Assembly: GCA_041920215.1 (NCBI GenBank) | Contig: JAYRSJ010000001.1 | Coordinates: 62,001 to 126,000 of the forward strand | Reading direction: 5' to 3' | DNA: 64,000 bases | Origin: JAYRSJ01 sp041920215 | Lineage (GTDB): Bacteria > Pseudomonadota > Gammaproteobacteria > Burkholderiales > Burkholderiaceae_C | In this document: positions 20,047 to 28,261 of the stretch, one piece after another | How positions within the stretch are numbered: the first letter of the stretch is position 1 | Layout of the letters: the number at the start of each line of letters is the position of its first letter | Made by a program: the position numbers and the translations under genes | The notes under the pieces: generated by a model | The model's input: the letters and a program-made list of their open reading frames with translations, nothing else | What the model was told of the DNA's origin: nothing | Database searches by the model: none

Positions 20047-22521
20047 TCAAGCGCCGGCGATGCGCAGCAGCAGCCAGGCCGGCAGGCCCAGATAGAGCAG
20101 GCCCAGCCCGGCCAGTTCCAGCGCCAGCCGCAGCGCCGTCGCCCGTGCCGGATGCAGCCGGGCGCTCAGGCCGCTACCCAGCTCGATCAGGCCACGCAGC
20201 AGCCCCGCCCACAGACTAACCCCGATCGCCCAGGCCGCCCACCAGAGGGCGAAGGCGCTCAGATAGGCGCGCAGCCCGTAGCTGAGGTACTCGCCCAGCG
20301 GGCTGCCATAGGCAATCTGCTGGTGCAGATAGAAGGCCGGCAGTGCCAGCAGCAGCGGCAGCAGCACGAAGCGGGCCCAGGGCGAGTACAACCGGCCCAG
20401 CCAGCCACCCCGCCGCAGACGCCAGGCCTGCATGGCCGCACGCGCCTGCGCGAAGGCAGAGGCCGACGGGGTCGCGGGGGCGGCCGCGATACCGGCCTCC
20501 GCCAGCAGTCCGGCCAGCAGCGCCGGCTCGATGCCGGCCAGCCCCGGGCGCGCGCCATCGGCCAGCTGCAGGGTGGCACCGGCCGCGGGCAGCGGCAACG
20601 GCCAGGGCGCCACGCCGCGCAGCTCGCTCGCGGCCAGCACCAGACGCTGTGCGCCGCGCTGCAGCAGCAGCCGACCCGGCGCCAGGCTCAGCTGCGCGCG
20701 GTAGGCCCGCAGCAGGCTGGCCGCCACCGCCTCGGGCAGCAGCACCAGCGCGACGAACCAGCGCAGCTGCGCCAGCGTCTGGCTGCGCAGCGCCTCGTCC
20801 AGCAGCAGGGCCAGGGCCAGGCCCAGCAAGGCGGCGCGCGCCAGGCCGCGCATGAGGGCGGCCGTCCAGCGGGCTGCGGGCGGCAGCAGCGCGACCGGCA
20901 GCGGTAGCGGCACGGTGGGAGGGACAGCAGGCGCAAGCTGGCCCAGGCCGCGCGGCCAGGCCGAGACCCCGCCCAGCAGCAGCACAAAGCCCAGGGCGGT
21001 CGGGCCGACCCAGTCGCCCCAGCGCAGCATCAGCGTGGGCGCGCGCACCGGTGCGGGCAGCGTGCCCACCACCAGCGCCCGCTCGTTCATCGCGGCGCCG
21101 GCCTGCACCGCGCCGCCGGCGTCGATCAGCGCGCTGAAGCCATTGCTGGTGACGCGAAACTGCGGCAGCCGGGTCTCGATGCTGCGAAAGGCCGCCACCG
21201 CCTGGTGCAGCTCGGCGCCCAGCGGATGCGCGCTGAACCAGCTGTCGTTGGACATGGTCAGCAGGGCCTGGGCACCCTGGCGGGCCGCGGCGATTGCCAG
21301 ACCGGGCATCACATCGTCGCGGCAGATCAGGGCCTGCACCGGCAGCTCGCGGCCATCGCGCAGGCGCAGCGGCAGCACCCGCGCACCGCTGCCGGGCTGC
21401 CAGCCGCCCAGCCAGGGCAGCCAGCGCCGCAGCGCCGGGCCGTCGAGCCAGGCCGGCACGAACTCGGTCAGCGGGAACAGATGGGTCTTGCGGTAGAAAC
21501 CCAGCAGGCCACGGCCGGGCTCGACGAAGGCGGCGGCGTTGTACTCGCCCTCGCCATCGCGGTCGTAGGTGCCGAACACAAAGGGCACCCCCGCGGCATT
21601 GACGATGGCGACGATCTCGCGGTCCAGCTCGGCGCCGGCCTCGCTGCGGGGCTGGGCGAAGGTGGTCGGGTAGATGGTCTCTGACCACAGCACCGCATCG
21701 GCACCCTGGCGCTCGATCGCGTCATGGCTCATCGCGTAATGCGTGTCCAGCAGCTCGCGCACCACCGCATAGCTGCCCTGTGCGCGCCGGCGCGCCTCGA
21801 TATCGACGATATTGGCCTGTATCAGGCCCAGGCGCAGCATCGGTGCATCGGTCGGCACGCTGCGCAGCCCGGCCAGCGCGTTCGCGCCGTAGGCCGCCAG
21901 CAGCAGCGGCGGCAGCACGGCCAGCCCCAGGGCCGGCGCCAGCGCGCGCCAACCCTGGCGGCGCCGCGCCAGCGCCGCGCCCAGGGCCTCGTTGCTCAGC
22001 AGCAGCAGCACGCTGAGGCCGGCCACCCCACCCAGCGCCGCGCCCTGGCGCAGCCAGCTCGAGGGATAGAGCCCATGGCCCAGGCTGTCGCCCAGCACCT
22101 TGGGCAGCAGCCATTCGACACCCACCCAGGCCGCGGCCCCGGCCAGCGCGCCTAGCCACCAGCGGTGGCGCTGCCGCACGGCATGGCGCAGCAGCGCGAA
22201 GACCAGGATCTGCGGCTGGAAAAGCGGGGCCAGCAGCAGCAGGAGCAACAGGCCGGCGGCGGGGCCGATCTGGGTGTAGCGTCCGATCGCAAAGCCGAAC
22301 CAGGCAAAGCCGGCCGCGGTATAGACCAGGCACAGCCCGTAGCCGGCCAGCAGCGCGGCGCGCCAGCTGCGGCAGCGGTCCAGCAGCCACAGGGCCGGCA
22401 GCAGCGCGACAAAGCCCAGCCCCCAGGCAGCGCCGCCGCGGGTGTAGCCATGCAGCAGCAGCGCAGTCAGCCCCAGGCCGACAAGGGCCGGCCAGAACAG
22501 GGGCTGAGCAGGGACTCGCAA
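20047..22521 (-). CDS. Lnt-like N-acyltransferase/nitrilase-fold membrane protein with extra C-terminal domain
   Basis: An 824-residue inner-membrane protein. Residues 1-220 hold about seven membrane helices, 225-490 a nitrilase-fold domain that aligns with apolipoprotein N-acyltransferase: proposed triad E281 (VLWSETIYP), K345 (FYRKTHLFP) and C400 (ALICRDD). The residues after the cysteine, YE in Lnt, are RD here. Residues 500-824 are an additional region absent from Lnt, with membrane helices flanking a soluble segment resembling a bacterial PH-type domain. The TTG at 22521 is chosen because the homology begins there, right after the upstream stop. It ends a three-gene unit with an SGNH hydrolase. 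It is probably a paralogue acting on another acceptor rather than the housekeeping Lnt. Confidence 0.72.
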   Translation of the reverse strand: MRVPAQPLFWPALVGLGLTALLLHGYTRGGAAWGLGFVALLPALWLLDRCRSWRAALLAGYGLCLVYTAAGFAWFGFAIGRYTQIGPAAGLLLLLLLAPLFQPQILVFALLRHAVRQRHRWWLGALAGAAAWVGVEWLLPKVLGDSLGHGLYPSSWLRQGAALGGVAGLSVLLLLSNEALGAALARRRQGWRALAPALGLAVLPPLLLAAYGANALAGLRSVPTDAPMLRLGLIQANIVDIEARRRAQGSYAVVRELLDTHYAMSHDAIERQGADAVLWSETIYPTTFAQPRSEAGAELDREIVAIVNAAGVPFVFGTYDRDGEGEYNAAAFVEPGRGLLGFYRKTHLFPLTEFVPAWLDGPALRRWLPWLGGWQPGSGARVLPLRLRDGRELPVQALICRDDVMPGLAIAAARQGAQALLTMSNDSWFSAHPLGAELHQAVAAFRSIETRLPQFRVTSNGFSALIDAGGAVQAGAAMNERALVVGTLPAPVRAPTLMLRWGDWVGPTALGFVLLLGGVSAWPRGLGQLAPAVPPTVPLPLPVALLPPAARWTAALMRGLARAALLGLALALLLDEALRSQTLAQLRWFVALVLLPEAVAASLLRAYRAQLSLAPGRLLLQRGAQRLVLAASELRGVAPWPLPLPAAGATLQLADGARPGLAGIEPALLAGLLAEAGIAAAPATPSASAFAQARAAMQAWRLRRGGWLGRLYSPWARFVLLPLLLALPAFYLHQQIAYGSPLGEYLSYGLRAYLSAFALWWAAWAIGVSLWAGLLRGLIELGSGLSARLHPARATALRLALELAGLGLLYLGLPAWLLLRIAGA

Positions 22522-22525
22522 GGGC

Positions 22526-23191
22526 TCAGGGCCTGGCGGCGCTGGCCGCCGCCAGCGGTGGCGGCACCACGATGCGCCGCAGCGGCAGACCCGGCGGCGC
22601 CAGCTCGGGCGGCACGACGCGGTCCTTGGGCATCTCGACGGTCCGGCCGGTGGCATCGTAGAGAACACGGTCGGGCGCGAACATCAGGATGGGCTCGATG
22701 TCCTGGCCATCGTCGGTGCTCTGGTGATGACGCACATAGCCCTCGGGCAGCGCAAAGTCCGGCGGCACCGCCAGACCGATCAGCGGCGGCCGGGTGCCGG
22801 GCGGATTGAAGGCGCCCAGGCCGCTGCGTATGCCGGCCTGATGCAGGCGCTGGATCACCTCGCCCATGCCGGGCGCCTGGCCGGCAGGCACATGGTCGGC
22901 CAGATCGGTACCGGCGGCCGCGGCAACGCCCTCCTCGGCAGACGGTTCCGGCGCCGGCCGGGCTGGCAGGCGGGCTGGCTGCGCGGTTCCGGACGCCGCC
23001 ACGGTTGCAGAAGTGGCAGATGCGGCCGAGGCGGCCGCAGCCGCCAGCTGCACCGGCTGGTGCTCGGCCTCACGCAGCCCCGCGGCCGGCATCAGCAGCC
23101 ACCAGAGGGCGGCGAGACCGGCCAGCGCGAGCAGCAGGGCCAGCAGCAGCCAGCGCCAGTCTGGACGCCAGGCGTTCGATGGCTGGCTCAG
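22526..23191 (-). CDS. single-pass membrane protein, Ala/Pro-rich, unknown
   Basis: I do not recognise a family. If translation starts at the CTG at 23191 the protein has 221 residues: a short cytoplasmic tail SQPSNAWRPDWRW, one membrane helix (about residues 15-34), an Ala/Pro-rich linker (about 45-95), and a compact periplasmic domain with LIGLAVPPDFALPEGY and RVLYDATGRTVEMPKDRVV. The first ATG (23092) would discard the helix, and no ATG, GTG or TTG exists between the preceding in-frame stop and the helix, so CTG overlapping the upstream TGA is the best start. It lies between an SGNH hydrolase and an Lnt-like protein with almost no spacing, suggesting a shared complex. Confidence 0.6.
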   Translation of the reverse strand: MSQPSNAWRPDWRWLLLALLLALAGLAALWWLLMPAAGLREAEHQPVQLAAAAASAASATSATVAASGTAQPARLPARPAPEPSAEEGVAAAAGTDLADHVPAGQAPGMGEVIQRLHQAGIRSGLGAFNPPGTRPPLIGLAVPPDFALPEGYVRHHQSTDDGQDIEPILMFAPDRVLYDATGRTVEMPKDRVVPPELAPPGLPLRRIVVPPPLAAASAARP

Positions 23192-24285
23192 GGCGCAAGC
23201 GGATTGGAGGTGGACAGACGCCAGCCCATGCGCTCATGGCCGTAGCGGTTCCAGATCGGACTCTTGCCGGCGCTGAACGAGGTGTAGCGTGGCGCACCCG
23301 AGCCGCTGCTGCCGCCGAACAGGCCGGCAGTGACGGTGCCGCCGGTATAGGTCGGGTGCACATCGTCGGACTGGATGTAGTCGTAGCTGCTGCTGGCTGA
23401 GACGAAGTGCGCATTGGCGTCGCGCAGCGTGGCGCGCAGCGTCGAGGTCAGGCGGGTCACATAGTTCAACTCGGTCTCGCCGGCGATATAGCGCAGCCCG
23501 TCGGTATCGATCAGGCCGTCGCCATTGCTGTCGTAGTCGGCACCCATGTACTCGGCAAAGCTGTCGGCGCACTGGAAGCCCTTCTGGCGGGCGTACTCGC
23601 ACATCCAGTAGTTCATGCGCACCAGGGCGGGCAGGAACTTGTCGCGCAGGCTGACCGTCTGGCCGGTGCCGGCGTCCTTGCAGCTGCTTTGCACATTGTC
23701 GGCCGCATAGCCGGGGTAGTAGAGATTGCTGATGATCTTCAGCTTGGTGCCGGGATAGGCATTGGCATTGATGTAGTCCATTGCCTTGGCCACATAGGTC
23801 TTGCAATTGGCCTCGGCCGTGCTGAGCACCGCGTAGTTGCAGGTGCCGGTCTGGCTCTTGAAGGCCGAGCGCGCCTGCAGGCCGTCGTTGCCACACATCT
23901 CGAAGGTGACGACCCGCGTGTTGCTGCTCTGCATATAGGAGCGCTCGGCAACGATCTTGTTGTTGTAGACGTCCGAGGCCACCGCTCCCGACTTGGCGCG
24001 CCGCACGCTCTCGATATCGGCGCCCCACAGGGCCGACAGGTATTCGGCATCCACCGTGGGTGCCGCGTACCTGGCCGCATTGAAGGTCGAGCCGTTGTAG
24101 CCGGCATAGATGGAATCGCCGTAGGCGACCACCCGGTACTTGGTGCTGGTACCGGCACGGTCGATGGTCCACGACACGTTCTGGTTCAGCGTGCTGGCCG
24201 CCACCTGGGCAGCACCGACCAGCAGGGCCAGGGCCGGCAGCAGCCGGCGCAGCGTTGACAGCGCAGGGACAGGGATACAGCGCAT
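23188..24285 (-). CDS. secreted SGNH/GDSL-family hydrolase
   Basis: A 365-residue exported protein with signal peptide (LPALALLVGAAQVAAS). The SGNH blocks are visible: S58 in VAYGDSIYAG, G100 in AKSGAVASD, N133 in EMCGNDG, and D307/H310 in SDDVHPTY, supporting an esterase or deacylase. A calcium-binding loop of the EF-hand/dockerin type, DSNGDGLID (residues 252-260), sits inside the domain. Several cysteines may form disulfides. The ATG at 24285 has a GAGGAG site. It is the first gene of a tightly coupled trio with the anchored protein and the Lnt-like protein, suggesting removal or transfer of acyl groups in the periplasm; substrate unknown. Confidence 0.78.
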   Translation of the reverse strand: MRCIPVPALSTLRRLLPALALLVGAAQVAASTLNQNVSWTIDRAGTSTKYRVVAYGDSIYAGYNGSTFNAARYAAPTVDAEYLSALWGADIESVRRAKSGAVASDVYNNKIVAERSYMQSSNTRVVTFEMCGNDGLQARSAFKSQTGTCNYAVLSTAEANCKTYVAKAMDYINANAYPGTKLKIISNLYYPGYAADNVQSSCKDAGTGQTVSLRDKFLPALVRMNYWMCEYARQKGFQCADSFAEYMGADYDSNGDGLIDTDGLRYIAGETELNYVTRLTSTLRATLRDANAHFVSASSSYDYIQSDDVHPTYTGGTVTAGLFGGSSGSGAPRYTSFSAGKSPIWNRYGHERMGWRLSTSNPLAP

Positions 24286-24441
24286 CGCTCATCTCCTCGG
24301 GCTAGTTTTGGCCGGTCGCGAAGCGCGACCAGCCCCCGATGATCGCCCGCGCTCGCAGGGCCGACACGCCGGTTATCCCGATTGGAGAAAACCCTTGAAT
24401 GGATCGCGACGGCACGCCGCCGGCATCCGAAGCGCCGCGCG

Positions 24442-25509
24442 TCAGGCCGGCTGTTCGACCAGGCCGCTGAGGAACTTCTCGCCGCTGGCGCGCGGCCGGT
24501 AGCCCGACACCGTCTTGGCGATGGCGGCGATATGGGCCGGGGTCGTGCCGCAGCAGCCGCCGGCGATGTTCAGGAAGCCGGCCGCCGCGAACTCGCCGAC
24601 CAGGCGGCCGGTGACCTCGGGCGTCTCGTCGAAGCCGGTATCGCTCATCGGATTGGGCAGGCCGGCGTTCGGATAGCAGCTGATCGCGGTCTCGCCGGCC
24701 GCCCTGGACAGCTCCTCGATATAAGGCCGCATCAGCGTCGCACCCAGCGCACAGTTCAGCCCGATGGCCAGCGGCCGGGCATGGCGCACCGAATGCCAGA
24801 AGGCCGTGACCGTCTGGCCCGAGAGGATGCGGCCGGAGGCGTCGGTCACCGTGCCGGAGATGATGACCGGCAGGCGCTCGCCGGTCTCGTCCATCAGCTC
24901 GTCCAGCGCGAAGATCGCCGCCTTGGCATTCAGCGTGTCGAAGATGGTCTCGACCAGGAACAGGTCCACCCCGCCGTCCAGCAGGCCGCGGGCCTGCTCG
25001 TGGTAGGCCGCGCGCAAGGTGTCGAAATCGATATTGCGGGCGCCAGGGTCATTGACATCGGGGCTGATCGAGGCGGTGCGGGGCGTGGGGCCGAGTGCGC
25101 CGGCCGCGAAGCGAGGCTTGTCGGCGCTCGAATACTTGGCGCAGGCGGCGCGCGCCAGCCGGGCCGCCGCCACATTCATCTCGTAGGCATGCTCGGCCAG
25201 GCCGTAATCTTCCTGCGCCACCGAGGTGCTACCGAAGGTATTGGTCTCGATGATGTCGGCGCCGGCCGCCAGGTACTGCTCGTGGATCTCGCTGATCACC
25301 TCGGGCCTGGTCAGCACCAGCAGATCGTTATTGCCCTTCAGATCCTTGGGGTGATCGGCGAAGCGCGTGCCGCGGTAATCCTGCTCGCTGAGCTTGTAGC
25401 GCTGGATCATCGTGCCCATCGCGCCGTCGAGGATGGCGATGCGTTGTTGCAGAATCTGGGGCAGTTGCGCCGCGCGCGTGTAGGCGACAGGGGTAGAGGC
25501 AGCAGTCAT
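24442..25509 (-). CDS. metH: methionine synthase homocysteine-binding half
   Basis: A 355-residue zinc-dependent homocysteine methyltransferase domain, equivalent to the first 350 residues of E. coli MetH. It contains LDGAMGTMIQRY, the family motif ETNTFGSTS, and the zinc ligands in GLNCALG and GGCCGTTP. It supplies homocysteine to the cobalamin half encoded at 15845-18580; the break falls exactly at the domain linker, so this is a natural split rather than a damaged gene. Start 25509 (MTAASTPVAY) is 35 bases from the divergent rhodanese gene. No riboswitch is seen here, unlike the other half. Confidence 0.94.
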   Translation of the reverse strand: MTAASTPVAYTRAAQLPQILQQRIAILDGAMGTMIQRYKLSEQDYRGTRFADHPKDLKGNNDLLVLTRPEVISEIHEQYLAAGADIIETNTFGSTSVAQEDYGLAEHAYEMNVAAARLARAACAKYSSADKPRFAAGALGPTPRTASISPDVNDPGARNIDFDTLRAAYHEQARGLLDGGVDLFLVETIFDTLNAKAAIFALDELMDETGERLPVIISGTVTDASGRILSGQTVTAFWHSVRHARPLAIGLNCALGATLMRPYIEELSRAAGETAISCYPNAGLPNPMSDTGFDETPEVTGRLVGEFAAAGFLNIAGGCCGTTPAHIAAIAKTVSGYRPRASGEKFLSGLVEQPA

Positions 25510-25544
25510 GCCCCCATTCTAGAGATCCGATCAAGCCCCCAGCC

Positions 25545-25940
25545 ATGAAGCACCTACTGCCCCGCGAGGCCCATGCCTACCTCGGCCAGCATCCCGAGGC
25601 TCTCTTTCTCGATGTGCGCATGGAGCTGGAATACCTCTATGTGGGCCACCCGCCCGGCGTGGTGCATATCGCCTGGTACGAATACCCCGATATGCGCGCC
25701 GACGCCGCGCGCTTCGTCGCGCAGGTCCGGCGCGAGACCGGCGAGGCGCTGGACCGGCCGGTGGTGCTGCTGTGCCGCTCCGGCAAGCGCACGCTGGCCG
25801 CCGGCGAGGCGCTGGAGGCCGCTGGCTTCAGCGAGGTCATCAATGTGCTGCATGGCTTCGAGGGCGAGCTGGACGAGAACTTCCACCGCGGCCGGCTCAA
25901 TGGCTGGCGCCACGACGGCCTGCCCTGGGAGCAGATGTAG
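25545..25940 (+). CDS. rhodanese-like domain protein
   Basis: A 131-residue cytoplasmic single-domain rhodanese. The active-site loop CRSGKRT follows VVLL near residue 77, with the reactive cysteine present, and the N-terminal LFLDVRMELEY and C-terminal GFEGELDE are typical of the family. Such proteins carry a persulfide and move sulfur between partners or detoxify cyanide. It is divergent from the homocysteine-methyltransferase gene, which is suggestive of sulfur metabolism but not proof, and convergent with modE. Confidence 0.9.
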   Translation: MKHLLPREAHAYLGQHPEALFLDVRMELEYLYVGHPPGVVHIAWYEYPDMRADAARFVAQVRRETGEALDRPVVLLCRSGKRTLAAGEALEAAGFSEVINVLHGFEGELDENFHRGRLNGWRHDGLPWEQM

Positions 25941-25961
25941 GCCGCGCCGGGGCGGCCGCTC

Positions 25962-26729
25962 TCAGCTGCCCAGCGCGATCACCACCGCCGATTCGGCCAG
26001 CCAGGCCATCGCCGGCCCGCGCAGCGCCAGACCCGGGTCCGCGGCGCCGCCGCCAAAGCCCACCAGGGTCTGGGCCGCGCCACCAGCGCCGGGCTCGCCC
26101 AGGCGCAGCGCCACCTCGCCGCCCGCGCGGGCCCGGCTCAGCCGGCTCACCTGGCCCTGCAGCCGGTTGAGGCCCGGCGCTGTCGGCGCAGCGTCCGGCG
26201 CCCGCACCTCGACCGCGGTGGCCTTGCACAGGGCCAGCACCGCCAGGCCCGGCTGCAGGCCCAGCAGCTGGGCGCTCTCGCGAGTGATGCGGGCCTGCAG
26301 CACCTGGCCATCGGCCAGGCTCAGACCCACCCGCAGCGCGCCGGCCTGCGGCTGCAGCGCCAGCACGGTGCAGGGCAGCGCATTGCGCATGCTGGTGCGC
26401 AAGGCCAGCGCGCCGGGCATCGGGCCGGCCAGCAACTGCTGGCGCGCCTGGCCCAGACGCTCGGCCGCCTGCAGCAACTGCTCGCCGGCCGGCGTCAGGC
26501 GCACGCCGCCGCCGCCGCTGCCGCCCACAGCGCGCAGCAGCAGCGTGGTGCCGGCCAGATTGCTCAGCGTGTCCAGCGCCTGCCAGGCGGCCTTGTAGCT
26601 GACCCCGGCCTGGCGGGCCGCCGCCGAGATCGAGCCGCCCAGGCCGGCCAGGCGCAGTATCTCCAGGCGCTTGTCGGCCAGCGGATGGGCCAGGGCCTGG
26701 TGCAGGCCCTGCGGAACAAGAGAGGACAT
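25962..26729 (-). CDS. modE: molybdate-responsive transcriptional regulator ModE
   Basis: A 255-residue regulator with an N-terminal winged helix (GSISAAARQAGVSYKAAWQALDTL) and two C-terminal Mop/TOBE domains (RTSMRNALPCTVLAL and following) that bind molybdate. With molybdate bound it normally represses the transporter genes modABC. It is transcribed away from modA with a palindromic operator in the 41-base gap, which would let it control both genes. The protein length matches full ModE rather than a DNA-binding-only form. The second Mop unit is interrupted by Gly/Ala-rich sequence. Confidence 0.9.
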   Translation of the reverse strand: MSSLVPQGLHQALAHPLADKRLEILRLAGLGGSISAAARQAGVSYKAAWQALDTLSNLAGTTLLLRAVGGSGGGGVRLTPAGEQLLQAAERLGQARQQLLAGPMPGALALRTSMRNALPCTVLALQPQAGALRVGLSLADGQVLQARITRESAQLLGLQPGLAVLALCKATAVEVRAPDAAPTAPGLNRLQGQVSRLSRARAGGEVALRLGEPGAGGAAQTLVGFGGGAADPGLALRGPAMAWLAESAVVIALGS

Positions 26730-26741
26730 GGTGGCTATACT

Positions 26742-26768
26742 CGCGCTATTCCTTTGATGAATAGCGCG
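26742..26768. promoter_or_regulatory. ModE operator between modE and modA
   Basis: A perfect inverted repeat, CGCGCTATTC-N7-GAATAGCGCG, resembles the CGNTAT...ATANCG Mo-boxes bound by ModE. A TATACT -10-like hexamer at 26736-26741 on the plus strand would place the modA transcription start inside the repeat, so bound ModE would block transcription. The site lies between the two divergent starts. Confidence 0.8.
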
Positions 26769-26788
26769 TCATGAAAAGGCTGGAAGTG

Positions 26789-27562
26789 ATGCAGGTATTG
26801 TGGCGGACCTTCGGAAAGCTGGTCGCCTGGACGCCCGCCCTGCTCGCCACGCAGGCAGCGCAGGCCGCCGAGGTGCAGGTGGCGGTGGCCGCCAACTTCG
26901 CTGCGCCGATGCGGGCCATTGCCGCCGCCTTCGAGCGCGACAGCGGCCACAAGGCGCGGCTGGCGATCGGAGCCACCGGCGCCTTCTATGCGCAGATCCG
27001 CAACGGCGCGCCCTTCGAGATCTTGCTGGCCGCCGACGCCAGCACGCCGGCCAAGCTGGTGGCCGAGGGCCTGGCCCTGGGCGAGACCCGGCGCAGCTAT
27101 GCGACCGGCCGGCTGATGCTGTGGAGCGCCCAAGCCGACGCGATCCCGCCCGGGCAGGGCGAGGCGCTGCTGCGGCGCGGCGACTTCCAGCGCCTGGCCA
27201 TCGCCGACCCGAAGCTCGCGCCCTATGGGGCAGCGGCCGTCGAGGCCATGGACAAGCTGGGGCTGAGCGCGGCGCTGAAACCCAAGCTGGTGCAGGCCAA
27301 GAGCATAGCCCAGGCCCAGACCTTCGTCGCCAGCGGCAATGCCCAGCTGGGCTTGATCGCGCTGTCCCAGGTCTGGTCCGAGGGCCGGCTGCGCGCGGGC
27401 TCGGGCTGGCTGCTGCCCGAGTCGCTGCATGCGCCGATACGCCAGGACCTGGTGCTGCTGAAGAAGGGCGCGCGCAATGCCGCGGCGCGCGCGCTGCTGG
27501 ACTACCTGCAGCCCGACGGCGCGCGGGCCCCCATCCGCAGCTTCGGCTACGGGCTGGACTGA
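26789..27562 (+). CDS. modA: molybdate ABC transporter substrate-binding protein ModA
   Basis: A periplasmic binding protein of about 257 residues that captures molybdate or tungstate and delivers it to ModB. A signal peptide ending in TQAAQA precedes the mature start EVQVAVAANFAAPM; the family motifs FERDSGHKARLAIGATGAF and DASTPAKLV follow. ATG 26789 is taken because an AAGG site lies upstream; the ATG at 26771 lies two bases from the operator palindrome with no ribosome site, but cannot be excluded. First gene of modABC, all overlapping or nearly so. Expected to be repressed by ModE when molybdate is sufficient. Confidence 0.92.
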   Translation: MQVLWRTFGKLVAWTPALLATQAAQAAEVQVAVAANFAAPMRAIAAAFERDSGHKARLAIGATGAFYAQIRNGAPFEILLAADASTPAKLVAEGLALGETRRSYATGRLMLWSAQADAIPPGQGEALLRRGDFQRLAIADPKLAPYGAAAVEAMDKLGLSAALKPKLVQAKSIAQAQTFVASGNAQLGLIALSQVWSEGRLRAGSGWLLPESLHAPIRQDLVLLKKGARNAAARALLDYLQPDGARAPIRSFGYGLD

Positions 27563-27565
27563 GGC

Positions 27566-28261
27566 TTGGACACCGCCTGGAGCATCGCCCCCGAGGCCTG
27601 GCCGGCGATCGTGCTGAGCCTGCAGCTGGCCGGCGCCACCACCGTGCTGCTGCTGCTGCTGAGCACGCCGCTGGCCTGGTGGCTGGCCTTCAGCGGCTCG
27701 CGCTGGCGCACCGTGATCAGTGCGCTGGTCACCCTGCCCCTGGTGCTGCCGCCCACGGTGCTGGGCTTCTACCTGCTGCTGGCCCTGGGGCCGCAGGGCT
27801 GGGTGGGCCGGCTGAGCGAGGCCCTGGGCCTGGGCACGCTGGCTTTCAGCTTCGGCGGCCTGCTGCTGGGCTCGCTGGTCTATTCCCTGCCCTTCGCGGT
27901 GCAGCCGATACGCCATGCCTTCGAGGCCATGGGCAGCCGCCCGCTGGAGGTGGCCGCCACCTTGCGCGCCCGGCCGCTGGACGCTTTCTTCAGCGTCGCG
28001 CTGCCGCTGGCCTGGCCGGGCATGCTGACCGGCGCGGTGCTCAGCTTCGCGCACACGGTGGGTGAGTTCGGCGTGGTGCTGATGATAGGCGGCAACATCC
28101 CCGGCCAGACCCGGGTGGTCTCGACCCAGATCTACGGCCATGTGGAGGCGATGGAATACGGCCAGGCGCATGCGCTGGCTGCGCTGATGCTGGCCTTCTC
28201 CTTTGCCGCGCTGTGCGCGCTGGCCCTGCTGGACCGTCGCCATGCGCGGGTGGCGCGATGA
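27566..28261 (+). CDS. modB: molybdate ABC transporter permease ModB
   Basis: A 231-residue inner-membrane permease with five to six helices. The cytoplasmic EAA loop that docks the ATPase is visible (EVAATLRARPLDAFFSVALPLAWPG), as are LPLVLPPTVLGFYLL and VGEFGVVLMIGGNIPG. Translation starts at a TTG three bases after the modA stop; no better start exists near the N-terminus of the family alignment. Its stop overlaps the modC start as ATGA, so translation of the two is coupled. Length is standard. Confidence 0.93.
   Translation: MDTAWSIAPEAWPAIVLSLQLAGATTVLLLLLSTPLAWWLAFSGSRWRTVISALVTLPLVLPPTVLGFYLLLALGPQGWVGRLSEALGLGTLAFSFGGLLLGSLVYSLPFAVQPIRHAFEAMGSRPLEVAATLRARPLDAFFSVALPLAWPGMLTGAVLSFAHTVGEFGVVLMIGGNIPGQTRVVSTQIYGHVEAMEYGQAHALAALMLAFSFAALCALALLDRRHARVAR

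Noticed and set aside
24314..24330. Inverted repeat GGTCGCG-AAG-CGCGACC downstream of the homocysteine-methyltransferase gene
   Set aside because: No T-rich tail on either strand, and short GC palindromes are common at this base composition, so I do not call a terminator.
25940..25957. GGCCGC/GCGGCC hairpin between rhodanese and modE genes
   Set aside because: Only six base pairs and no T tail; likely chance.
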